Source of the DNA: Lentinula raphanica
Taxonomy: Eukaryota; Basidiomycota; Agaricomycetes; Agaricales; Omphalotaceae
Length of the DNA: 64,000 bases
Assembly (NCBI GenBank): GCA_027919835.1
Contig: JANVFP010000024.1
Span: forward strand, 682,001 to 746,000
Direction: 5' to 3'
Made by a program: the position numbers and the translations under genes. Shown here in pieces: positions 34,820-44,465 of this stretch (position 1 is its first letter; each line of letters starts with the position of its first letter). The notes under the pieces are model-generated. The model was not told the DNA's origin. It did not search any database and saw only the letters and a program-made list of their open reading frames with translations.

Positions 34820-36274
34820 GAGGAGAGGGAGAGGGTCTGTGTGGCTGTTCTAGTATGATGACGATCGGGGAGAGAAGGAGAGGTGAGTTTTTTCTGTTGC
34901 TAAGCACGAACCGGGACTTAGTATACTAACATGAACGTGTTCGAAATGTTTATAGCTATGTAGGCCTAGGTCTTTTCCCAGACCAGATGGTAGTCTCATC
35001 ATATCCCGCTCGGGTTTTGGTCCTATCCAGATGACTGGGATGACCTCTAGCTAGAGCTACGGGTACGAATGGTGAATTTCTTTGCTTTCCTTATGTCGCT
35101 TTGCTCATCGCCGATCACGATCTACCTCCTTCTTGTAGACTGGATGGATGCCAACAGAGCCGACTACGAACGAGAACAGGAACGGGAACAAATTCCCACC
35201 TCCAATTCTCCTGGTGTCGGTGTCTCATTGTCTCGCCCTCGATAAGGCTTTGGGTTCGATGGATTCCGGTTCATATCAGATTCCAGATGAGCATATAGGG
35301 TGAATGGGGTGGATGGGGTGGATAGGGTCATCGCAAACTTTTAACCCATTCTCTCTTTTATTCTCCTCATGGCCATTGGGCTCAACCGCTGGGTTATCTC
35401 GATACAGAGTGAGTCACCGTGTTCGTGCTCGTTCGAAGCAAATTTTCTTCTGCTCATCAAGTCTAGATGTTCTTTAACAGTACAGAATTCCATTGGCGTT
35501 CGACTTCCTGTCGCGGATCAACTTCTTCAATGTCTCTTCTCTCAGCTTCTCTGCCGTCCTCCGATGTAGGCGTCGTTCACGAACAATTACCTAGTCATTT
35601 TCCCTTCTTCTTTTTTCTTCCTCTTTTGTGGTATCCTTCGAAGGTTCCCTCCTTTCCTCATGATTCTTGACTAGGACGAAATTTTTTTCTTTTTGTATTC
35701 TTCAGATAACCGCTAGCAAGTAAGGCTAAGTACTAAGGCGCGGACTAGGACGATCACTTGCTTGAGATGACCCCAACCGTCAACGTTCGAAGCAGCTGAA
35801 GTTTTAAAGACTGCTTGCTTTCAATTCAATGAACACCCGAGTCGTTCGTTCTCAGCCTGGTGGCTACAAGGCCTGTTGAGTCAGTGCCAAGAATCAGCTT
35901 TGGAGGGGTGAGGACGTTATAATCATCTGACACTGTTCACAGCAGCCCACATGATTGAAGACGATACTCAGCGCTAATATATGATCGATACGAACGAGGC
36001 GGTAATAGTCCATCAGACGCACACATGGAAGCTTGTAAGTTGTATATCAGATTTGAGCCATTTGAGCGACCCTTTCCTCATCTTCGTTTTTGACTCTCGA
36101 CCAGAACATTCGACGTCGACCTTGATTTCCCTCCTCGAATTGGATCCAATACACACAGAAAAGATTTGCTGGTCGAATCTCTGAAAGAAAACCAGTAGGT
36201 GAGATCATCGCTCGAGTTGAGAGTATGTATCTTACTCATCTCAATCGACAAGTCGGTTTCTAGTTTCGCTCACT
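34820..36274 (+). promoter_or_regulatory. Shared upstream module of family copy 5
   Basis: The longest preserved upstream flank, about 1.4 kb. It matches copy 4's flank distally (GGAGAGAAGGAGAGGTGAG near 34868; GAGCCGACTACGAACGAGAAC near 35157). Its proximal half (35745-36274) matches the inverted orphan fragment at 63.4-63.9 kb. The promoter-proximal segment TTTGAGCGACCCTTTCCTC-ATCTTCGTTTTTGACTC lies at 36059-36095, with TTGTATATCAG (36037-36047) about 20 bp upstream as a possible TATA element. Confidence 0.55.
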
Positions 36275-37546
36275 ATGCCTCTCTTTCGACTCTTTACGTG
36301 GCACTTGCTCGCTGTCCACGTCGTTATCCTTTCGATGATCGCTGCTGCGATCGTATTACCCATGGATTCATCTATGACTCAGAGCGATGGAACACGAAAA
36401 AGAGATAGAGAAACAGCCGGATTGGACGCGGCGGGGCTGTCTAGTGATACTGCTGTTGCAATAAGTGTAAGCCCTACTTAATCACTTTACTCGTTGACAA
36501 ACCGCGTTTGTGTTTTTTTGCCAGTCTCAAAGTCGTGATAGTCATACACCTACTAGTACAAATCAAAGACCACCGAAAAAGCAAAGAAAAACAGAAAGCA
36601 ATGATGTTACGAAAACTGTAAGCCGTATTCGACCTCTTTTATTGACCTCAACAAACTGTCTTTTTGCAGTGTGAGTTTCAGAGTCTAGTCATCAACCTGC
36701 AACATTGATTGAGCTGCCCCATGATGGGTTGACGCAGCGATACTGAAAGAGTACGTGATCGCCGTGGTCATTGGAGGACACGCAAAGCAGTCGGCTGCAG
36801 TAGATCCAACGGCTGACTGGGTGATAGCATTCATACCATCTGAATACTACCTGGTCCAGCCTAGCCGTAAACAAAACCCCAAGGCCACAGGCTATCGAAC
36901 CATCAGGAATACGGCATCCAACTCTCACTTCAAATGGAAACGACAAGTGAACACCAAACACCCAAAGTCGATAAACGGAGCACAGGTCACTGTGTCCCCC
37001 TCCCGCCTTAATTTCACGATCGGAACAGTGACAATGTCACAAGAGACCAGGGCTGAGTTGGGTAGAGACATGCGCGCGGCAGTTGACGATTATCGTGTTG
37101 ACAAACTCCCCAATGTCCCTTCCATCTACCAATTCGCAGTTCTCCTCCGTCGTCAGCTAGACAAGGTCAAATATCGAGGCACCGTCACCGTCCACAGCTT
37201 CAATATCTCGGACTCCTCAGAGTTTGGGAAGGCGTTCGATGAGATGGTGAGGAAGAAGGGTACCGGGGCGGGAGACGAACTGTCAGAGGAGGAAGATAAA
37301 TGGGAATGGGAGCTGTACAAGCGGATCCAGAGTAAAGCGATCGATCTTGAACGCAGTCTTGATGTACACAATAACCGAGGCATTTTGGAGGACTTATGGG
37401 ACGAGGTAAAGATCCTCTCGCAGTATGTTATCGATGGCCACTGGGACGTTTATGATGGCGTTTGGGGGAACCCGGACGAGGAGTGGAAAGACCACCATGT
37501 TTGTGGAGGGTCGTGCTCACCGGATCCTCTGGGTCAACCTATGTAG
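36275..37546 (+). CDS. Tandem secreted family, copy 5 (possible 1-nt exon)
   Basis: Predicted 364 residues. Exons 36275-36466 (signal peptide: MPLFRLFTWHLLAVHVVILS and onward), 36525-36617 (one 31-codon cassette with RPPKKQRKTES, NLS-like), an apparent single-nucleotide exon T at 36670, and 36738-37546 (core). The usual 13-nt phase-shifting exon is missing: the acceptor TTTTTGCAG is followed by one base and then the conserved donor GTGAGTTTC. Including that T restores frame as TCG; skipping it gives an early stop. Core landmarks are YRTIRNT, FKWKRQV, LPNVPSIYQF, SEFGKAF, KKGTGAGDELSEEEDKWEWE and ILEDLWDEV. It ends at the stop shared with copy 3. The core is the cleanest in the cluster, which argues that it is functional despite the odd junction. 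Confidence 0.68.
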
Positions 37547-37604
37547 GATGATACGATGACCCCCTATGACCCCCCATCGGAATGCCCAGTTGATTGAATT
37601 TGAA

Positions 37605-37970
37605 GAGTATGTCCAGCGCTGATATGATTGATCCGAGCTGATACATGTATGAGGTGATACCTGGTGATACGAGTTCCCAGTTGATCAGACGAACGCATGG
37701 AAAGTTCAAAGTTGAAACAGGTTGAAACCTGTAGGGTTTATATTAGATATGAGTCATTTGAGCGACCTTTTCCTCATCTTCGTTTTTTGACTCCCGACCA
37801 GAACATCCAACACCGGCAGCCTTGCTTCTCCTTGAGCACAATACACACACACACACAAAAGATTTGCTGGTCAAATCTATCGAAAAGCCTGTAGGTGAGA
37901 TTATCGCTCGAGTTGAGAGTATGTCTCTTACTCATCTCGCTCGACAAGCCTGTTTCCAATCTCACCTACT
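37605..37970 (+). promoter_or_regulatory. Short shared upstream module of family copy 6
   Basis: Only the proximal part of the upstream module is present (from GTCCAGCGCTGATATGATTG near 37612 to the start codon). It joins directly to the end of copy 5, whose own 3' flank is missing. It contains TTTATATTAG (37738-37747) and the TTTGAGCGACC...TCATCTTCGTTTTTTGAC segment (37757-37792). This marks a unit-to-unit deletion or unequal crossover. Confidence 0.5.
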
Positions 37971-39160
37971 ATGCCTCTCTTCCGACTCTTTACGTGGCTC
38001 TCGCTCGTTGTCCACGTCATTATCCTTTCGATGATTGTTTCTGCGATTGCTCTACCCACCGGCTCTGCAAAAAGAAAACAGTGGAAGAAGAAGCCAAAGA
38101 TAAATGGTGAATCCAAATTCACACTGAATCCAGTGGCTAGTAATGCCGTTCGAACAACTGTGAGTACTACAAAACCTCTTATATCTTTGGATAACTCAAC
38201 AGACCACCTTTTTCTTCGCAGTCTGGAGACAAGTGTGAGTTCTGAAGCCTAATCATCAACCTGAAACACTCTGATTGAACTGCCCTACTACTATGATGGG
38301 TTGACGCAGTGACACCGAAAACGTATACAATTGCTGTGCGCGTTGAATCATACGAGATGGTTCTGAAGGCCAGTGACTGGGTGATGGTGTTGACACCATC
38401 TGAAGACCAAAGTCAGAGAGACCATGAGAAGAACCGCCAGAGCTTCCGCCAGGTTTGGGGCTATCAAACCATAAGGGATCAGGAGGTGTTGTCCGTGCCC
38501 AATCATTTCAAATGGAAACGACATCTCAGTAATGACAGGCCAACGGGCCTGAATGGAGTATATGTCATTATACCCAACAAACGCCTTCTCAAAATTGGAA
38601 CAGTGACAATGTCACCAGACGCGAGGACTGGATTGACTTCAACTGTGCGCGCAGAAGTCGAAAAATATCGTGTCGACAAACTCCCTAATGTCCCTTCTAT
38701 CTACCAACTCTGCCTCCTCTACGAGAAAGCGTTCAAGGAGCACGCTGAAGTTACCATCCACAGCTTTGATATCTCAGAATCTTCGGAATTCGGGAGGGCT
38801 TTCAATCAGATGGTGAGAGAGAAACATACCGGGGTGGGCGATATACTGTCTGAGAAGGAAGATCGATGGGAATGGGAGCTGTACAAGCGGATCGAGAGTA
38901 AAGCCATCATACTCGAAAACAGTCTTTGGTTACACCACAACCACGACATTTTCGAGGAGTTGTGGGACGAGATACATGGCCTCCTTCCCGCACAGCTTGC
39001 GCCTGCTGAACAGGATATTTGGGATCACCTAGACCACTTCGACAACTCGGTCAAGTCTTCGGGTCATGATGAGGACATACGACCGATCGTAATCCAGAAT
39101 TGGATCAGAGAGCGGGGCGATGAAGAAGGAACTCGACTGGCTCCCCGAATCAGTTATTGA
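37971..39160 (+). CDS. Tandem secreted family, copy 6 (no cassette exon)
   Basis: Predicted 350 residues from exons 37971-38159, 38222-38234 (13 nt) and 38310-39160. This is the minimal architecture: signal-peptide exon, phase-shifting 13-nt exon and core. The basic cluster (KRKQWKKKPKING) is encoded in exon 1 itself. Core landmarks are YQTIRDQ, FKWKRHL, LPNVPSIYQL, SEFGRAF, EKHTGVG and RWEWELYKRI. The ancestral stop near 39068 is changed (GGTCATGATGAGGAC), extending the tail to 39160. The signal exon is most like copy 5, which fits local duplication. Confidence in exon structure is high because only two introns are needed and both match introns in the other copies. Confidence 0.72.
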
Positions 39161-39852
39161 TCGCCCGGATGCTTGGGAGAAGAAGTGGTGGAAAGATGAC
39201 CCGACAAGGAGCGTCGCACTCGCCGGACCTTTCGGCTCATCCCTAGGGCATTCGAAGACCTCTCAGAATGCAGGATAGGATCGAACGGCTGGACGATGAA
39301 GAAACGTTGGGTCGAGTCTAATCTAAATGGTTCATCTTACTCTGTATGCTTACCGTCTTCCCTTCTAAACGCCTACTCGGTTTTCGCTCAACCTGTGATA
39401 TCCTGAGACATCAAGTTCTGATTCAGACGCGTTAAAGCAAGAATTTCATTTGGGTTTGTTGGTAGCTACTGAGTTTCCTGACGATGCTCAGATGCGATCG
39501 TGATCCCACCGAATTCATCTCTCTGAAGTCAGATCATTAGTAAAACCAAGATCAACACAAAAGACCAAGCCTCGCACCATCACCCCGGGACTTCATCAAC
39601 TTTGACCCGTAATTTCTGTCCATGCTTTGTTTCATCCGTGATTTGGCATGATAGAGTCAAAGGCTGCCATCTAACTTAGAATTATCTTGCAGTTTCGAGC
39701 GAAGGAAAAGAGAGAAAAGGAGAGAGTACATTTTGTTGACCATCCCAGACAAGAGGCAGGGGGAGGAGGAGAGCGAAAGATGATCATGAAGTTCGAAAGT
39801 TCAGCGAATTCGCCGCCCCGCGCGTCAATTCATAACTTTTCAAGCGTGATTA

Positions 39853-41209
39853 TAGTGGTCCGCATTGGACAAAAATAAATTAAAAATATTTCGTGGAATG
39901 AAAAAAATTTTGTCGTGATCACCGCTTGATCCGAGAGAAGCGATAAGGAGCTTCTCAGAGGATAAGATAACGTGAGCGAAGAGGGCACCTAAGCGCTCGA
40001 GCGCTTAACATTAACTCTTGCTCTCGTCGCGATCGTCCTCCTCGAAAGTCGGAAATTTCCCTCCCGCCCTCCCATTTTGAATCTTACCTAGTGTCCTCTG
40101 ACAGACAGGACACTCCAACTTGGTTGCTGAGTGCATTGGGCTTATTAGATTGCCCACCCACGCGCCAGGCCAAGCCCAGGCAAACACACCTGAACTTTCT
40201 GTCATCACAGAATATTTGTGCAACCCTTTTTTTTTTATTTCCTCCCCGTCCGTGAGCGAACAGTTTCATCTTATCCGAAAAATATCGTCGTGATCACAAT
40301 GTTTGGTGAAAAAAGAAACGCCAGTCACGATGACCGGCCGAAACATTTTCGATTCTATAGGAATTCTAAGATTTTTCATGAATTAACGATCACGATCGTG
40401 ATCGTGATTGGCGGCGTGATTGAGTGAAAAAATTTTTGTCCCCCCCAAAAAAAAATTTCCGGCAACAAAAAAATTCGGCCGGCCGGCAATCGTGACTGGG
40501 CGTTAAAGTACCTAGCTCAGTGAGTTTACATAAGCATTAAGATCACATGATATACCTGTATGAGGGTGTAGACTTGGTGTACACTCCGAAGACTCAAGAG
40601 TACCTGTACTCAGGCTGTACGATAAGGTACGATATATCATAGTATACTTGAGACTCAGCAAGCTTCCATTTGATCACATCTATCCAGATAAGCTCTGTAA
40701 ATTCTTCTATATAACAGCATTGATTCTGACCACTTCTCATTCTTTCCTCCCTTTCCCCCTCCTCTCCCTTATCAACCTCAGAAACTAAGTGTTTGCTTCT
40801 TCGTTTATGTATCTGCATGATTGTGATTCCCCTATCAAATTGGCAAAAGGTAAAAAACTGAAATTGAAGATCATGATTACAGGAAAAAATTATGTTCTGT
40901 GCCAAAACCGTGATCGTGATTTGGATCGTGATTTGGATCGTGACCGTGTTTTCAAAAAATATTTCACTGATTGGAGAAAAAAGATGCAATCATGATGCAA
41001 ACAAGATAAATTTAAGTCACACAATTTCAAAGAAAATTTTTCGTCGTGATCATCATATATTTTTTGTGGCAATCGTGATCACAACAATGTTTTTCAGAAA
41101 TTGTCATGATCACGACAATATTTTTTGGAATTTACTGTGATCACGACAAAATTTTTTTGTTTCTATGCTACTTTTTTTTTCATTTATTTTTGTCCAATAC
41201 GGACCCCCA
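39853..41209. mobile_element. 1.36-kb TIR element with TA duplication (Tc1/mariner/pogo-like, non-autonomous)
   Basis: The terminal inverted repeats align as TAGTGGTCCGCATTGGACAA on the left and, reverse-complemented, TGGGGGTCCGTATTGGACAA on the right. Both continue through AAATAAAT, and ATTTTGTCGTGATCAC lies close inside each end. TA dinucleotides flank it (39851-39852 and 41210-41211). The interior has many CGTGATCACG-type palindromes (GATCGTGATCGTGATTGG near 40394; TCGTGATTTGGATCGTG near 40915), homopolymer runs and no transposase frame. It lies between family copies 6 and 7. The TA duplication and terminal shape fit the Tc1/mariner superfamily; the exact clade is inference. Confidence 0.7.
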
Positions 41210-41211
41210 TA

Positions 41212-42154
41212 CGTGATCCCACCGCCATCGGCGTCTAACCTTTCCAATCTCCAGTGAACGTTACAGAACGCTTCCTACATACGAGGGCCACTGTCCACAA
41301 CTTGCTATTGAGCTTTCTTCAGCACGTTACATCTATAACTCTCTACTACCTACATTGAACTAACGCCTACTTGATTTCCTCATCATTAAGTAGATTGCTA
41401 CTTTCATCACCCGAAGTACATCAATGTCAAATTCCCGGCGGTGCTCAACGTTGAACCATGAGGCAGACTTCAACGGAGACTGGATATCAAACACATAACT
41501 CACCGTCTCCCGGATAGCTCCCGCGCACTAGCCTACCTTGTACCTCTAGATCTGTGAACGAACACTGTGGCAAACGACTCTGCCAAACGATTGCTTGGTT
41601 TCGATAAAGACTCAATCTGAACACCCTAGCGTCATCTGTCCTGAGGCCTGACTCCTCTGACTTTGTGTTTGGAACTCAGCCTCCAGGACCCAGGGTGCAA
41701 AGGGTGCAAGCTCCAATGCACCGCTTAATTGCCTACCTGGCACGCGAAGTTTTCAAGTTACTACCTGTTACAACTCCGATCGGACTCTGGACTACTCTGT
41801 TTCAGTGTTTTGGCAGGCAGATAGAGACAGACGGACAGTTATTCACTGCCTTTCCACAGCCCTACGCTGACATGACTTGCACTGGTCAGAATTTGTCGTA
41901 CGAGACCAAACACGCAGTGGAAATTTTAAGACATAGAGCTCTTTCAAGTGACCCTTCCTTCATCTCCGTTTTTGATTCCCATCCAATATTCAGCGCCAGC
42001 GCCGCTTCTCTACCTCAAGTAGAATCCAACACGCACAAGATTTGCGGGTCAAATCTCAGAAAAAAACCCTCTACTAGGTAAGATTTCTGATCGAGTTGAG
42101 AGCATATCCGATCTTACTCGCTTGACAAGCCCAGTGTTTCCAAACTCGCCGACT
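41212..42154 (+). promoter_or_regulatory. Spacer and diverged upstream module of family copy 7
   Basis: From 41212 to about 41930 no gene can be supported. From about 41938 (GCTCTTTCAAGTGACCCTTCC, TCATCTCCGTTTTTGATTCC) to the start codon, the promoter-proximal module and leader shared by the other copies is recognisable, including AACACGCACAAGATTTGCGGG near 42027. Confidence 0.45.
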
Positions 42155-43578
42155 ATGTATCTCTTCCGACTCGTCTTTACGAGACACTCACTTGTTGTGA
42201 ACATCATGTTCCTTTCGCTGATTACTGCTGTGATTGCATTGCCGCCGGGGAGACCACGAAAAGAACAGCCTAGAATTGGGGAATCCACTTTCAGAGTAAA
42301 TCTTCCAAGCAATACGGTTGCAACCAGTGTAAGCCCTACTCAACATCTCTCATCTTTACTCAACGACCCACCTCTTTGCTTCGTTGGAAGTCTGGACTAC
42401 CACGAAAAAAATCCAAAACAACAAAACCCAAAACGAATCCGTCTAGTGCAACAACTGTAAGCCCTATTCGACTTCTTGTATCTTTGAGTATACTAAACAC
42501 AATACGCCTTTTCCAGAAGTCGAATTGTGAGTTTCCAGTCCTAGTCATTAATCCCGCAACACTCTGATCAAGCTGCCTATGATGGGTTCACGCAGCGTCA
42601 TCGGACAAGATCAAGTACATCATCGCTCTTATCATCGAAGGTGAAGAAGGGAAGGCAGTTGATCCATCTGATCCATTGACTATCTGGACGGTGGTGTTTC
42701 TGACAGTCGAGGACCAGGGCCTAATTGGGAACGAGGCTAGAGGCTATCGAACCATTCGAGATCCGGAGTCCCCCATGTTCAAATGGAAACGACAAGTGGA
42801 TGAACTCCAACCGAGCAACGTGAATGGAGCACGCGTCGTTATGTCGAAAGAGCGCCTTGTTCTCAAGATTGGGACGGTGACGATGTCCCCAATTACCAAG
42901 TCTGCCGTGACACAAGACACGGGCGCAGAAGTTCAGAAAAATCGTCTTGACAAACTACCCAATGTCCCTTCCATTTACCAATTCCTAAACCTCCTCCATG
43001 ATCAGTTGACCGACCTCAAATATTCCCTCACCGTCACCGTCCACAAATTTGATATCTCGGAATCCTCAGAGTTCGGGAACGCTTTCAAGCAGATGGTGAG
43101 CAAGAGGGGTACCGGGGCGGGGGGATTCTGTCAGAGGATCCAGAGAAAGATAAATGGGAACGGGAGCTGTACAAGCGGATCGAGAGTAAAGACATCATAC
43201 TCGAGGAAAGTCTTAAGAAACAAAACAGCGACATTTTCGAGAATTTGTGGAACGAAATACAGCTCCCCGATTGGGCCTTTAAAGACCAGGATGCTTGGGA
43301 CAAGAAGTGGTGGGATGACAACCCGACGTCTGAAGGGTCGCGCTCGCCGGACCAAGTTCCGGGTCATAACTAGGACGCTCGATGATCAGTTGGAATCCAG
43401 GATGGGGTCGGAACAGCTGGACGATGAAGAAACGTTGGGACGGGGTCTTACTAGAATTCACATACTAGTCGTGGTTCATCTTACTCCGATGTATACTTTC
43501 CGTTTTCCCGCCAACTCGCTTTTCTTTCTACCTGTAAGTGGTGCCAGTGAGGATCTGACTTGGCAATGGGCATTGTAG
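42155..43578 (+). pseudogene. Tandem secreted family, copy 7 (frameshifted core)
   Basis: Exons 42155-42328 (signal peptide), 42391-42456 (22-codon cassette with LPRKKSKTTKPK), 42517-42526 (10-nt phase-shifting exon) and 42596 onward. The core follows relatives through YRTIRD, FKWKRQV, LPNVPSIYQF, SEFGNAF and KRGTGAG, then leaves frame at a G-rich run (GGGGCGGGGGG, about 43115-43125). Beyond it the family's LSE...KWEWELYKRI and LWNE sequence continues in another frame up to the ancestral TAG at 43371-43373. The shifted frame instead stays open to 43578. A one-base length change in the G run explains this, so it could be a true pseudogene, a recent mutation or a sequencing error. The exon structure upstream is intact. 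Confidence 0.65.
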
Positions 43579-44465
43579 GTAGTCACCGAGCAATGAGCCG
43601 ATTTCTGATGATGTTGAGGTTGAATCTTCTCAAAGTGGACTCTTTCGCCGAGTCTGTGTCGCTCATGTTGATTGAGAGATTGAGAAGTCTTCAAAGAACA
43701 CAAAAGCTGGCAAGCGATAGTGATTCGGATGACCTCGCCCCCTACGAATTGCTTGTCCTTTGTTAGCTTTGAACTTTATCTCCGTCTCCGTCAACCTGTT
43801 CGCTTCATACTCCTCCATCTTGTTCTTAGGCCGGCCGAGGACGAATGGATTCTATTCAAACTCTTCCTCCACTGCGCTACACATGAGGGAAGAGAGAAGA
43901 GGCATCCTAGCCATGGCTCATCAGGCATCAATGCATCACTACTGTTGTAGCCAAGTACCTTTGCTTTGAGTCTTGAAGCTTGACGTTTTGTTAACGTTTT
44001 GTCGAGTCAGCAATTCAATTCGGCATCGTTGACAGAAAAAGCACAACACAATGAACACTGACCACCTGGACAGTACTTGATCTTCGAAAACTTCGAAGTC
44101 CACCTCGTCACGTCGTGCGGTAAAGATGGGTATACCGGCCTTCAAGGCAACCTGCACACTAGTCCCATGCTATGAATCTATGGGCCCATGCGAATGGCAC
44201 GGTGACCGGGAACAGCCATAAGGGGTATCTCAGGGAGAATCGTTGTGTCGTAGTTAAGTGCTTCTAGAACCTCGACCTATAAAAGCCATTGTCTAGAAAA
44301 CTACCAGAACGCAGGGACACCCAGTATAAGAGGACCCAGTGCTCAAAAGCTCGTAACTACAACAACGTTGCAACCATCGTACGACATATACTCTCGAGCT
44401 CATACACTATACGCTATACGCTTAACTTCTCTTTTTCGTCTTTCGAGAAAAATTCGGTCAAGGGA
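43579..44465. other. 3' flank of copy 7 and intergenic gap
   Basis: 43579-43625 resembles the terminal part of the family's shared 3' flank (GGTAGTCACCGAGCAATGAGC). The rest, to the F-box gene start, holds no supportable gene. CTATAAAAGC at 44278-44287 is a good TATA-like element about 180 bp before the next start codon. Confidence 0.5.
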
